Positions 27,983 through 36,696 of a DNA stretch of 64,000 nucleotides are shown one piece after another. The notes below the pieces were generated by a model. It saw only the letters and a list, made by a program, of their open reading frames with translations, searched no databases and had not been told where the DNA came from. The stretch is from Rhizobium sp. AC27/96 (GTDB taxonomy: Bacteria; Pseudomonadota; Alphaproteobacteria; Rhizobiales; Rhizobiaceae): the NCBI RefSeq assembly GCF_001692325.1, contig NZ_LXKN01000002.1, positions 165,920-229,919 of the forward strand, read 5' to 3'. The position numbers were made by a program, and so were the translations under genes. Numbering within the stretch: the stretch's first letter is position 1; each line of letters begins with the position of its first letter.

Positions 27983-28666
27983 TCAGCCCTTTGCGACCGG
28001 AGCCTTGCCGGTAGCCGTGATAAGATCGAGCAGCATCTGCGCCCGATTGGCGACGTTGCGTGGGCTCTGCGGATCGTCGACGATCGCCTGGAACCACTGC
28101 CGCGCCTTGGCGAAATCGCCGGCCTTGTAAGCGGCAAGACCGAGAACGTCGCGCGCGGAATGCCGGAAGGTGTCTGCCGGTACCGCCAATTCCTGCGCTT
28201 CGGCCGCAACCTGATCATAAGTACCGGTGTCGACGAGCAGATAGGCTGCACGCAGGCGTGCAGCATCGCGGACAACCAGAGGAATATCCGTCTGCTTGCC
28301 GATAGCCGAGAAAGCGGCAATCGCAGCGGCCTTGTCGCCCTTCTGCGCTTGCAACGTGGCGGCACGCAAGCGCGCGAGCAACGGATAGGAGCCAGGGCCG
28401 TCCTTTTCCATGGCTGACAGCGCGGCAAGCGCCTCGTCCGTCTTGTTCTGGTCGGCCAATGTGAGGGCGGCCAGAAACTGGTCGCCACCGCTGCCGGCCT
28501 GATTGCCCGCCCAATAACGATAGCCGCTATAGGCCGCAGTCGCGAGAACGATAAGCACGGCTCCCCCAATGATGAGCTTGCCAAAACGGCGCCATACGAA
28601 CCGCAACTGGTCCGAACGCAGTTCCTCGTTCACCTCGCGGATGAAGCTGTCGTCATTGAATGCCAT
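27983..28666 (-). CDS. membrane-anchored TPR protein (YfgM-like)
   Basis: A 227-residue protein with a cytoplasmic N-terminus (SFIREVNEELRSDQLRFVWRRFG), one transmembrane helix (LIIGGAVLIVLATAAYSGYRYW, residues 30-50) and a periplasmic TPR-type domain with repeated Ala-rich helices (ALAALSAMEK, AAAIAAFSAIG, FAKARQWFQAIV). This is the Pfam TPR_21/YfgM arrangement. YfgM associates with the Sec translocon and periplasmic chaperones in E. coli, where it also lies directly upstream of bamB and der, so the context agrees. Confidence 0.85.
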   Translation of the reverse strand: MAFNDDSFIREVNEELRSDQLRFVWRRFGKLIIGGAVLIVLATAAYSGYRYWAGNQAGSGGDQFLAALTLADQNKTDEALAALSAMEKDGPGSYPLLARLRAATLQAQKGDKAAAIAAFSAIGKQTDIPLVVRDAARLRAAYLLVDTGTYDQVAAEAQELAVPADTFRHSARDVLGLAAYKAGDFAKARQWFQAIVDDPQSPRNVANRAQMLLDLITATGKAPVAKG

Positions 28667-28767
28667 TCTCGTCTCCGGCTCAGGCCAAGTTATTCCAAAG
28701 AGCTTAGGGGTTAGTGGGGCCTTCTACTCCATTTTACGGCTGATGTAAGGGGGAATGGCAGAAATCG

Positions 28768-29349
28768 TCACATAACCAGCGGTGAAACCCCGATAATCCA
28801 CGCATGAAGCTTCCAAATGATGAGCGCCCAGGCAACGACACCGATGATGATCGCATAGAGATCGTACTTCGCCGAGACGAAGGGACGCAGCGTGATCTCG
28901 CCGGCGCGCTCGCGCCGCTTCAGTGAAATGCGCAGGATGACACCCCAGGCGAGGAAGGCGGCAAAGAGCAGGATTGCCGCGCCGTCACCATTGGACAGCA
29001 GATGCGCCAGCGCCCAGATCTTCACCGAAAGCACCATCGGATGCTTCGTCCTGACTGCGATATGCCCCGCCGGCAGCAGCGAGGCGACAAGACAGATCAT
29101 CGCAAACAGCATCAGGAGGATGGTGATATGGCTCATCCAGAACGGCGGCGACCAGATGGGCGTCATGTCGCGGGCCTGACCGAACCCGTAGATCAGGAGG
29201 ATCAACGTCAGGATGCTCACGATCGAGTAGGCAGCCTTCCAGCCGGATGCGCCGAGGCTGGAGATTAGGGAGGCCCGCAGACCCGGAGCGACGACGCGAA
29301 TGAGGTGGAGGCCGAGAAAAAGAACAATGCCGAGAACGAGCAAAGCCAT
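28768..29349 (-). CDS. NnrU family membrane protein
   Basis: A 193-residue inner-membrane protein with about six hydrophobic helices. The NnrU/isoprenylcysteine-methyltransferase-like pattern is clear: ARDMTPIWSPP, GHIAVRTKHPMVLSVKIWALAHLLSNGD. NnrU was first described beside nitrite and nitric oxide reductase genes in Rhodobacter, but many alphaproteobacteria without denitrification carry it, and no denitrification genes are seen here. Role unknown. Confidence 0.85.
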   Translation of the reverse strand: MALLVLGIVLFLGLHLIRVVAPGLRASLISSLGASGWKAAYSIVSILTLILLIYGFGQARDMTPIWSPPFWMSHITILLMLFAMICLVASLLPAGHIAVRTKHPMVLSVKIWALAHLLSNGDGAAILLFAAFLAWGVILRISLKRRERAGEITLRPFVSAKYDLYAIIIGVVAWALIIWKLHAWIIGVSPLVM

Positions 29350-29514
29350 GAATGAAACCCCTTCTATTTTGTGAGCATATCCTTATCGGCTGCCGCAAAA
29401 AATTGCCAGCATCACCGCAGCTTCGCCGCATTTGCGCGAAAGGAAGGAAGCTACCCCGGAGCATGCCGCCTGAAATCGCCAGATGATCTTTGGCAAGCCA
29501 TGCTCGATCCAGCA

Positions 29515-30507
29515 ATGTCGGTGCCCATGTTACGCTCAATTTCCTGCCTCTCCCTTGCGCTTTCCCTTGCCCTGCCCGCCGCAGCCCAGGCCGATGGAAA
29601 ACCCAAGCAGCTCGTGATGATTTCCTTCGACGGTGCGCATGATGTTGCGCTCTGGACCAAGAGCCGCGAGATCGCTTCGCGCAATGGCGCGCATTTCACC
29701 TATTTTCTCTCCTGCACCTTCCTGATGAACAAGGCGCAAGCCAAGGCCTATCAGGGGCCGAAGCAACGCGTCGGCAAGTCCAATGTCGGCTTTGCCAAGA
29801 GCGAGGACGATGTGCGCATCCGCATCGCCAACATCTGGGGCGCGCATCTGGAAGGCCATGATATTTCCAGCCATGCGTGCGGCCACTTCGATGGCAAGGG
29901 CTGGAGTGCTGCCGACTGGAAACAGGAATTCATGAACGCCCGTGTCGCGCTTCGCGATGCCTGGAAGAATGTCGGCGTCGCCGACAAGGAGCCGCAGGGT
30001 TGGGAAGACTTCGCCACTAACGACGTTAGAGGATTTCGCACACCCTATCTCTCCACCAGCGATGGCCTGGTGCCAGCGGAGAAGGAGATGGGCTTTCAGT
30101 ATGACGCAAGCCTGGTGACCAAAGGCCCTGCCCTGCCGCAGGTGGTCAACGGCATCTATCGCTTTGGTCTGCCGCTGATCCCGGAAGGGCCGGAACATCG
30201 GCTGGTGATCGGCATGGACTACAATCTCTATGTCCGCCATTCCAAGGGCGTCGAGGACAAGGCCAATGCCAAGACCTATGAAGACCGCACCTTCGATGCC
30301 TTCGAAGCAGCCTTCAACAAGCAATATGACGGCGAGCGCATTCCTCTGCAGCTCGGGTTCCATTTCGTCGAGATGAATGACGGCGCCTATTGGCGCGCCC
30401 TCGACCGCTTCGTCAGCGATGTCTGCCACAAGCAGGATGTCGCCTGCGTCAGCTATTCCGAAGCCATTCCGCTGATTGCCGCAAGAGGCAAGCCGCAGCA
30501 GGGATGA
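29515..30507 (+). CDS. secreted polysaccharide deacetylase-like protein
   Basis: An exported NodB-homology protein of about 330 residues. The frame is open from 29371, but the signal peptide (LRSISCLSLALSLALPAAAQA) starts near 29515-29527, so one of those ATGs is used. The metal and catalytic aspartate region reads VMISFDGAHD, and the metal-binding histidines lie in GHDISSHACGH. The C-terminal GFHFVEMNDGAYW is also typical of a bacterial subgroup. It probably deacetylates or otherwise cleaves a cell-envelope glycan; substrate unknown. It is divergent from nnrU and monocistronic. Confidence 0.75.
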   Translation: MSVPMLRSISCLSLALSLALPAAAQADGKPKQLVMISFDGAHDVALWTKSREIASRNGAHFTYFLSCTFLMNKAQAKAYQGPKQRVGKSNVGFAKSEDDVRIRIANIWGAHLEGHDISSHACGHFDGKGWSAADWKQEFMNARVALRDAWKNVGVADKEPQGWEDFATNDVRGFRTPYLSTSDGLVPAEKEMGFQYDASLVTKGPALPQVVNGIYRFGLPLIPEGPEHRLVIGMDYNLYVRHSKGVEDKANAKTYEDRTFDAFEAAFNKQYDGERIPLQLGFHFVEMNDGAYWRALDRFVSDVCHKQDVACVSYSEAIPLIAARGKPQQG

Positions 30508-30646
30508 GGAGTGGTCTTCGGAGCGAAGAGCAATCAACCCGGTGGGTCGATTTCCCCAGCGTCCGCAGCTCTCTCCTCCCCGGCGGGGCGAAGGAGATCA
30601 AGGGACTGCCGTCTTTCAAGGCGTATAGCCCCGTGACCCACTCATG

Positions 30647-30672
30647 AAAAAAAGGCCCCGTTTCCAGGGCCT
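30647..30672 (-). terminator. Rho-independent terminator of bacA
   Basis: Read on the minus strand, AGGCCC (30672-30667), an eight-base loop, GGGCCT (30658-30653) and a run of seven T. It is 8 bp beyond the bacA stop. Confidence 0.85.
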
Positions 30673-30679
30673 CATCCCA

Positions 30680-31945
30680 TTAGCCGTCGACGTGGGTGAC
30701 GGATTGATCGCGTTCCAGATAGTGCTGATCGATCTTCGGTAGCGGCTCGTCGTAAATGGCGGCCTCGAACGCCTTTAGGCGTTTATGAATAGACATGAGC
30801 TCGATGATCGTCGTCCAGGAACTGACAAGAAACTGGAAGGAATTGCTGACCTGTCCGAAAGCGGTCAATATCTGCTGCCAAATACCAAGCGTAATCTTGT
30901 GAGCAACGATAGTCGGGATCAGCATGAAATTGAGGAAGATCGCGTCGAGCTGACCGTAGGTAAAGCGCGCAATGTTGAAATAGGCGTAGTGGAAGTACAT
31001 CCTGAAATAATTGCGCCGAACATTGGAGAAGAGTTCCTGCACCGTGGGTGGCAGCGCGCGATCATCACGATCCTCTCCGTAGACAAGCTCCTTTCGATAG
31101 GCTGCCTCAACGCGCTGGTTGCGGAAATTCAGTCCCGGCAATTTAATTCCGAAGACCGCCAGCAGGAAAGTGCCGAATACCGACCAGAGCAGCGCCAGCC
31201 AAACGAGCGAGTACGGAATTGTGCCGATAATCGGCAGATCAGTGACATATTTCGACAGTTCGAGAAGGATTGGCAGGAAGACGATGAGCGTCATAATCGA
31301 GCCGATCAGACTGACGCCCAGTCCTTCGAGACTGGACGCAAAGCGCATCGTGTCATCCTGGACGCGCTGGGATGCACCCTCGATGTGGCGGAGTTTCTCC
31401 CAATGCGACATGTAGAAATCGTTCATCGCCCAGCGCCAGCGGAAGAGATAGTGGCTGAGGAAAAACGATGAAACAACGCTCACGGCTACGCCCACCATCC
31501 CGAGCTGCGTGAACGCCCATATAAGCGTGTAGAAATCTCCGTTTGTGATACCAGGCTTTCCGGCGAGCGCATTTTGCAGGAGATCAAAGAAGGGACGGCG
31601 CCAAACATTGATGGCAACGTCGATCTGAACACCGAAATAGGTGATGAAGACGATAAGTGCCGAACCCCAGACAGACCATGCCGCCCACCGGTTATCTCTC
31701 GAAACCGTGTGCCAGAAGCCGCAAAAGATGGCGCCACAGAGAATAAAATAGAGATAAAACAGGAAATTGGTGGGAGCTGCAAAAAACGCAGCGCCAACCG
31801 GTTGTTGCTCCTCCGACAAAGGCGGGAAGCCCATCGACGCGACAACGTGGATGCCCACAAAGTACCATAAGAAGACGCATATGAGCGCCCAGACAACTGC
31901 TGACGAAAAAAACAATCGCGGATTTGGAAAGAAGGAGTTGAACAC
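30680..31945 (-). CDS. bacA: peptide transporter BacA (SbmA/BacA family)
   Basis: An inner-membrane, proton-driven peptide importer of 421 residues with several membrane helices. In Sinorhizobium BacA protects bacteroids from NCR peptides and is required for symbiosis; it also affects very-long-chain fatty acid content of lipid A. The family match is strong along the whole length: MFNSFFPNPRLFF start, AAPTNFLFYLYF, FRWRWAMNDFYMSHW, RHIEGASQRVQDDTMRFA and ELMSIHKRLKAFE. The start is a GTG with GGAAG upstream. A 313-bp spacer separates it from the divergent padR gene, whose operator could also affect bacA. Confidence 0.93.
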   Translation of the reverse strand: MFNSFFPNPRLFFSSAVVWALICVFLWYFVGIHVVASMGFPPLSEEQQPVGAAFFAAPTNFLFYLYFILCGAIFCGFWHTVSRDNRWAAWSVWGSALIVFITYFGVQIDVAINVWRRPFFDLLQNALAGKPGITNGDFYTLIWAFTQLGMVGVAVSVVSSFFLSHYLFRWRWAMNDFYMSHWEKLRHIEGASQRVQDDTMRFASSLEGLGVSLIGSIMTLIVFLPILLELSKYVTDLPIIGTIPYSLVWLALLWSVFGTFLLAVFGIKLPGLNFRNQRVEAAYRKELVYGEDRDDRALPPTVQELFSNVRRNYFRMYFHYAYFNIARFTYGQLDAIFLNFMLIPTIVAHKITLGIWQQILTAFGQVSNSFQFLVSSWTTIIELMSIHKRLKAFEAAIYDEPLPKIDQHYLERDQSVTHVDG

Positions 31946-32258
31946 GACGGTTAGGCTTCCTGTTGGTTCGGACGACCACGAATGGCGTCAATTTGCGGCA
32001 AGCCTAGGACAGTTCGCCAGGAGCGGCAACCGGCAGCGCCGCATTCTTACATAGATGTAATCGCTTATCCCATGATCGTGATGCGATAGTTCAGCTGGGA
32101 ATTTCCACTCGTCCAGGCATTTCCCCACCCTTCCCTTCGCGCAGCCATCCGCTCAATCAAAAAAAACATCGCCGCATCTTGTAAGCAAATATCTTACGAT
32201 ATATATCGTACGACATGACTAACGATACAAACTCTCACACTTCACAAGGAGAAACGAT
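31946..32258. promoter_or_regulatory. bacA-padR divergent promoter region with operator over a -10 box
   Basis: TACGATATATATCGTA at 32195-32210 is a perfect 16-bp palindrome. It covers TATATC (32202-32207), which stands 17 bp after TTGTAA (32179-32184), a plausible -10/-35 pair reading toward padR. PadR repressors commonly bind such AT-rich palindromes in their own promoter. AAGGAG precedes the ATG at 32259. The bacA-proximal half shows no firm motif. Confidence 0.6.
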
Positions 32259-32403
32259 ATGAGAGGTTTTAGAGACCGTATGTGCGGCGATGGCTTTGAC
32301 ATGGTCGAGGCATATATCCTACGACATGGTCGAGGCCGTGAATCACACGGCGACCACAGGAGAGACTTCATGAGAGGCTTCAAGGGCGGCATGTTCGGCG
32401 GCG
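32201..32403 (+). repeat. diverged 111-bp tandem duplication around the padR start
   Basis: ATATATCGTACGACATG at 32201-32217 recurs as ATATATCCTACGACATG at 32312-32328, and the SD-ATG-AGAGG block around 32259 recurs around 32370, both with an offset of exactly 111 bp. The spacing and gene register are kept, so this is one ancient duplication of operator half, ribosome binding site and first codons. A smaller direct repeat, GACATGGTCGAGG, occurs at 32298 and 32323. Confidence 0.7.
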
Positions 32404-32954
32404 GATTTCGCACCGGGCGGAAGTTCGACGCAGCCGATCTGCAGCTCATCATTCTTGCCCTGCTGTCAGAGCAGCCGCGCCATGGCTATGAGCTGATCAA
32501 AACCTTCGAGGAGCGCTCCGGCGGCTTCTACGTGCCGAGCCCGGGCGTCATCTACCCCGCCCTCACCTATCTCGAAGAAACCGGCCAGGCCGAAGTCGAG
32601 GCAAGCGGCACGAAGAAGCTCTACCGCATCACCGAAAGCGGCCAGAAGCGCGTCGACGATAACAGCGACCTGGTGGAAGCGACCTTCACCAAGCTTGCCG
32701 CCATCGGCGAGAAGATGGCCCGCGTCCGCGAGGTTTTCGACGGTCAGGACGAGGACGGCCGCGACAGCCCGTTCGATCGGCATGGCGCCGGCGACGTCCA
32801 TCGTGCCCGCCACCTGCTGCGCTCCGCACTGCGGTCGAAATTTCCGTGGGATAAGGCCGAGGGTGCCCGCATCGCGGCAATCCTCGAGCGGGCAGCCGCC
32901 GATATCATCCGCGGCGAAACGAAGACCTCGGAAGAGCCGAAAGCCAACGACTGA
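32259..32954 (+). CDS. PadR-family transcriptional regulator
   Basis: A PadR regulator with two possible starts. From the ATG at 32370 (ACAGGAG upstream) it has 194 residues and begins MRGFKGGMFGGGF, a glycine-rich lead often seen in this family; from 32259 (AAGGAG upstream) it has 231 and the same beginning twice (MRGFRDRM, then MRGFKGGM). The winged helix follows: LQLIILALLSEQPRHGYELIK, GVIYPALTYLEETG, KKLYRITESG. The C-terminal half is an Arg/Glu-rich helical dimerisation region. It is probably autoregulated through the palindrome at 32195-32210. The effector and other targets are unknown. Confidence 0.85.
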   Translation: MRGFRDRMCGDGFDMVEAYILRHGRGRESHGDHRRDFMRGFKGGMFGGGFRTGRKFDAADLQLIILALLSEQPRHGYELIKTFEERSGGFYVPSPGVIYPALTYLEETGQAEVEASGTKKLYRITESGQKRVDDNSDLVEATFTKLAAIGEKMARVREVFDGQDEDGRDSPFDRHGAGDVHRARHLLRSALRSKFPWDKAEGARIAAILERAAADIIRGETKTSEEPKAND

Positions 32955-32963
32955 GCCGCAATG

Positions 32964-33716
32964 TCACTTGTCCGGCAAGGTCAGGATGACTGGCCCGTTG
33001 CGGGTGGTGACGATCGTATGCTCGAACTGAACCGTCGGCGCCTGCGGATCGGCATAAAGCGTCCAGGCATCGTCGCCGCCCTCCGCCCAGGTACCGCCGA
33101 GCGATAAAAACGGCTCGACGGTGAAAACCAGACCATCCTCCATGATCCGCGTCTCATCAGGGTCCGCCCAGGTAGAAACCTCGGCGGGCTCTTCGTGCAG
33201 CGAACGGCCGATGCCATGGCTGGCGAGATTGGCGATCAAAGTATAGCGGTTTTTTTGGGCAAAAGCGCCGACGGCATGGCCGATCCTGGAGAGCGGCGCG
33301 CCGCTGCGCACCTGATTGAGGCCGACCCAGAGCGCCCGCTTGCCATCCCGGCAAAGACGCTCGATCTTCGGCTTGACGGGCGGCACCGCAAAAGACGCGC
33401 CGGTATCGGAAAAGAACCCGTCCTTCTCGGCCGAGACATCGAGATTGACCAGATCGCCGGCCTTGATCACCCGAGGACCGGGAATGCCGTGGGCAACTTC
33501 CTCGTTGACGCTGATGCAGGTCGCGCCGGGAAACTTGTAGACGAGCTCCGGCGCGGACTGCGCGCCGGCATCCTCCAGCACCTTGCGGCCGATGGCATCG
33601 AGCTCCAGCGTGGTAATACCAGGCTCCAATGCGGCGGCCATGGTATGCAGTGCATTGGCGCAGATGCGGCCGATCTCTTTCAGCTTGGTCAGTTCGTCGT
33701 CGTTCGAGATGATCAT
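32964..33716 (-). CDS. map: type I methionine aminopeptidase
   Basis: Removes N-terminal methionine from nascent proteins. The ATG at 33716 gives 250 residues; the frame extends 11 codons further but those are unlike the family. The dinuclear metal ligands are visible: NLDVSAEKDGFFSDTGAS (two Asp), the histidine in ASHGIGRSLHE, the Glu in FTVEPFL and the final Glu in VQFEHTIV. The motif ISVNEEVAHGIPG is also typical. Stop is 10 bp from the padR stop, convergent. It may be a second map copy, since rhizobia often carry two; the usual ribosomal-gene neighbourhood is absent. Confidence 0.93.
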   Translation of the reverse strand: MIISNDDELTKLKEIGRICANALHTMAAALEPGITTLELDAIGRKVLEDAGAQSAPELVYKFPGATCISVNEEVAHGIPGPRVIKAGDLVNLDVSAEKDGFFSDTGASFAVPPVKPKIERLCRDGKRALWVGLNQVRSGAPLSRIGHAVGAFAQKNRYTLIANLASHGIGRSLHEEPAEVSTWADPDETRIMEDGLVFTVEPFLSLGGTWAEGGDDAWTLYADPQAPTVQFEHTIVTTRNGPVILTLPDK

Positions 33717-33844
33717 TTGCGGCTTCCGGCAGTCTCGCGCTCTCGTCATTGCCTTGAGAGGTTAAAATCTGGCTTTCGCCTCTTCACTCGGTTCAGTCAA
33801 TGCCTTTCTGGCGGTCGGCGCGACTTTCGCCTTCGTAAGATGGA

Positions 33845-34357
33845 TCAAAGGCGTGGATCGTCGACAAGCAGCGCCCATCTTTCATGGTCGCACCAGACCC
33901 CGCCGATCTTCAGATATTTGGGCGAAAATCCTTCCTTGCGAAAGCCGAGCCGCTTCACGAGCGCGATGGAAGGAAGATTTCCCGGCTGGATATTCGCTTC
34001 TAGCCGATGCAGGCCAACGGCATCGAAAGCATGCGCCACAGCCAGCCGCAATGCCTCGGTCATGAAGCCCTGCCCGGCAAAGCCAGCCATGCCATGATAG
34101 CCGAGAAAGGCGCTGCGGAACCCGCCCCAGACGATCTGGCTGATGTTGATGACACCAACGATACCGCCCGAGCCGGCATCCCGAGCGACGAGCCCGATAT
34201 TCGGCCCCGTAATTGTCTGGCCGAACCATCCGTCGAAGCCGTCGCGATCCAGGAAGGGATAGGCCCACGGGGCATGATGGGCGCGGCTGGCGATATTGGC
34301 GGCGATCAGTTCGTCCGCATCCGACTGCCTGACTGGTGCGATAATCACTTGCGGCAT
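33845..34357 (-). CDS. GNAT family N-acetyltransferase (RimJ/RimL-like)
   Basis: A 170-residue acetyltransferase; ATG at 34357 with GGAG six bases upstream, a GTG at 34369 being less likely. The acetyl-CoA loop is missing its classic Q/RxxGxG/A form but the RimJ-type pattern is clear: GGIVGVINISQIVWGGFRSAFLGY, then AGQGFMTEALRLAVAHAFD, LHRLEANIQPGN and LGFRKEGFSPKYLKI. RimJ-like enzymes acetylate protein N-termini or small amines. Substrate unknown. Confidence 0.85.
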   Translation of the reverse strand: MPQVIIAPVRQSDADELIAANIASRAHHAPWAYPFLDRDGFDGWFGQTITGPNIGLVARDAGSGGIVGVINISQIVWGGFRSAFLGYHGMAGFAGQGFMTEALRLAVAHAFDAVGLHRLEANIQPGNLPSIALVKRLGFRKEGFSPKYLKIGGVWCDHERWALLVDDPRL

Positions 34358-34410
34358 GGCTCGCTCCACCCTTGTTCGAGGGAGCGAGCCTTAGCAAATC
34401 GAATCCGAAA

Positions 34411-34839
34411 TCAAAAGCTTCGCTGGAAGAACGGAATCATTTTCCGAACCGCTTCATATCGAAGATAAAGGCCGCCCCAGGCCATCAAGCCGAGATAGAC
34501 ACCGAACAGCACATGCGAGAAAAGCGGGCTGCCGATCCGCAAATGCGTCGCGATAGCCCCGCCGAGAAGGCCAGTGAGCAGGATTGCGCCCAGGACCGAA
34601 GTCCTCGGAATGGCATAGAGGATCGCGCAGCCAAGCGTGATCACGCCAAGCAGTCGCGCAAGCGCCGGATCGGCTGAGTAGCCAAGCCCCGCCATCGTCT
34701 CCGTGACAACCGCAAGCGGAATGAGCTTGATCACCCCATCGAAGACGAGGAAGGCGATGAGCACCCCGCTAAGGATCATGCCGACAACGCGTTGAGTGCG
34801 CGTGACTGACGGTACAGATGAATCGACCAAATAAGACAT
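34411..34839 (-). CDS. DoxX family membrane protein
   Basis: A 142-residue protein with four membrane helices, DoxX-like (PF13564): VVGMILSGVLIAFLVFDGVIKL, LGYSADPALARLLGVITLGCAILYAIP, VLGAILLTGLLGGAIATHLRIG. It follows the SRPBCC gene by 30 bp on the same strand and probably belongs to the ECF sigma module beginning at 37067. DoxX proteins are linked to redox or stress functions, but no reaction is assigned. Confidence 0.85.
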   Translation of the reverse strand: MSYLVDSSVPSVTRTQRVVGMILSGVLIAFLVFDGVIKLIPLAVVTETMAGLGYSADPALARLLGVITLGCAILYAIPRTSVLGAILLTGLLGGAIATHLRIGSPLFSHVLFGVYLGLMAWGGLYLRYEAVRKMIPFFQRSF

Positions 34840-34869
34840 TTCACTATCCCCCGGAATTGAATCAGAAAT

Positions 34870-35340
34870 TCAAATCTTTGCCGCCAGCGCGGCAAGCTGG
34901 TCGGCGCACTGGGCCCATCCCTCATGGAAGCCCATCTTCTCGTGCGCTTCGCGGTCCTCGGCCGTCCAATGCAGGACCGTTGCGGTGTAACGCGTCTTGC
35001 CGTGACCGAGATCGTCAAGCTGAATGGTCACGACCATGAAGGGCTTCGCTGAAGGTACCCAGGCGCTGGAAAAGGCATCGGTGAAGACGATCCGTTCGTT
35101 GGGGATGATTTCCAGATAGACGCCGTTGCCCGGATAATCCTCGCCTTCGGGGCTGCGCATGGTGATCGAGCTTGAGCCGCCGGCGCGAACATCTATGCTG
35201 GCGGCAGATATTGTCCATGGCAGCGGCGCGAACCACTGCTTCAACAGCTCCGTTTCCGTCCAGCAACGAAAAATCTTCGCGCGCGGCGCATCGATGATGC
35301 GGGTCAGCGAAAGCTCGTGGCGTTGGCTCTGTTCAGTCAT
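34870..35340 (-). CDS. SRPBCC (AHSA1-type) domain protein
   Basis: A 156-residue START/Bet v1-fold protein of the AHSA1 group. Typical signs: LTRIIDAPRAKIFRCWTETELLKQWFAP, GGSSSITMRSPEGEDYPGNGVYLEI and the C-terminal helix HEKMGFHEGWAQCADQLAAL. Proteins of this group bind small hydrophobic ligands, and many lie beside ECF sigma/DGPF genes as here. No ligand can be inferred. Confidence 0.85.
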   Translation of the reverse strand: MTEQSQRHELSLTRIIDAPRAKIFRCWTETELLKQWFAPLPWTISAASIDVRAGGSSSITMRSPEGEDYPGNGVYLEIIPNERIVFTDAFSSAWVPSAKPFMVVTIQLDDLGHGKTRYTATVLHWTAEDREAHEKMGFHEGWAQCADQLAALAAKI

Positions 35341-35439
35341 ATCCTGGTCCTCTCTCTGGTTTGACGCGGCCCGTTCGGCCTATGCCCCAAGGACGTGGGA
35401 GGAGATGCCTTCCCGACATCCGGAAAACAAAATTTTTGA

Positions 35440-36696
35440 TTATTTTACAGCCGCAATGGCATCCGCATTCAGGCAATCGAGCTGATGCCGGATATGAGCC
35501 GCTTCCGCCGGTGAGCGGGCAAGCGCGATGGCCTTGTCGAAGGCAACGCGCGCCTCCTGCGGACGGGCGAGCTGCACCAGCAGGCCGCCTCTCAGCCCAT
35601 GAAAGTAGAAATAGCTGTCGAGTTGTGCTTCGAGGGGCCCGATCAGTGCCAGCGCCTCCTCCGGCCCCTTCAGCTTGGAAACCGCGACCGCGCGGTTGAG
35701 CGTGACGACCGGAGACGGCGTCAGTCTTTCCAGCACCTGATAGAGCAGCTCGATCTCCGCCCAGTCGGTGTCTGCGGCGCGCTTGGCCCGCGAATGCAGC
35801 GCGGCAATGGCCGCCTGCACCTGATAGGGACCGGGCCGGCGATGGCGGATCGCCTTGTCGAGCAGAGCCAGTGCCTCGTCGATCGATGTCCGGTCCCAAA
35901 GCGTGCGGTCCTGTTCTTCCAGCAGAATGATCTGCCCATCCGCATCGAAGCGCGCCGCCTTGCGCGATTGCTGCAGCAGCATCAGCGCCAGCAGCGCCAT
36001 GGTTTCCGGCTCGCCGGGGAAGATGCGAAGCAGCAGCCGGCCGAGCCGGATAGCCTCATCTGAAAAGGCGGCCGCCTCGCGATGCGTCCCTCCGACGGAA
36101 TAGCCTTCATTGTAGATCAGGTAGATCATGGCGCTGACGAGCGCCAGCCGCTCGCTCCGCTCCACGGCTCCCGGTGTTTCGAACGCCACGCCGGCGGCGG
36201 CCACACGCGCCTTGGCGCGGGTGATCCGCTGCTCCATCGCACTGTCGCTCACCAAAAACGCGCGGGCGATCTGTTGTACCGAAAGGCCGGACACGATGCG
36301 CAGCGCGAGCGCAATCTGTTGGGTCGCGGGCAGATCTGGATGGCAGCAGATGAACAGCAGCCGGAGAATGTCGTCGCGGTAGCCGGAACCATCGAGCCGT
36401 TCGGCAAGGTCGCTCTCGGCATCGCCCGTATCGGAAATCGCCTCCTCGTCCGGCAGGCTCTGCATCCTCGCCTGCTTGCGCGTCGCATCGATACCGCTGT
36501 TGCGGCCGACGAAAATCAGCCACGCAATCGGGTCGCGTGGCGGCCCCTTGTCGGGCCAGGTCTTCAAGGCCCTGAGGCAGGCCTCCTGAAAGGCCTCCTC
36601 GGCGATGTCGAGATTGCGGAAATAGCGCAGCAGAGCGCCCAGCACCTGCGGCCGGGCATTGGTCAGCGCGATGTCGATCCAGGCAATATCCGTCAT
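35440..36696 (-). CDS. ECF42-type RNA polymerase sigma factor
   Basis: A large ECF sigma factor, 418 residues, with sigma2 (LLRYFRNLDIAEEAFQEACLRAL, PIAWLIFVGRN) and sigma4 (RIVSGLSVQQIARAFLVSDSAMEQRITRAK) regions, then a long C-terminal domain (DUF6596 plus TPR-like helices, about residues 185-418). That extension and an adjacent DGPF protein define the ECF42 group. In this group the extension, not a separate anti-sigma factor, is thought to control activity. Its ATG overlaps the stop of the DGPF gene by 4 bp (ATGA). Targets are unknown, but the SRPBCC and DoxX genes downstream are likely to be among them. Confidence 0.9.
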   Translation of the reverse strand: MTDIAWIDIALTNARPQVLGALLRYFRNLDIAEEAFQEACLRALKTWPDKGPPRDPIAWLIFVGRNSGIDATRKQARMQSLPDEEAISDTGDAESDLAERLDGSGYRDDILRLLFICCHPDLPATQQIALALRIVSGLSVQQIARAFLVSDSAMEQRITRAKARVAAAGVAFETPGAVERSERLALVSAMIYLIYNEGYSVGGTHREAAAFSDEAIRLGRLLLRIFPGEPETMALLALMLLQQSRKAARFDADGQIILLEEQDRTLWDRTSIDEALALLDKAIRHRRPGPYQVQAAIAALHSRAKRAADTDWAEIELLYQVLERLTPSPVVTLNRAVAVSKLKGPEEALALIGPLEAQLDSYFYFHGLRGGLLVQLARPQEARVAFDKAIALARSPAEAAHIRHQLDCLNADAIAAVK

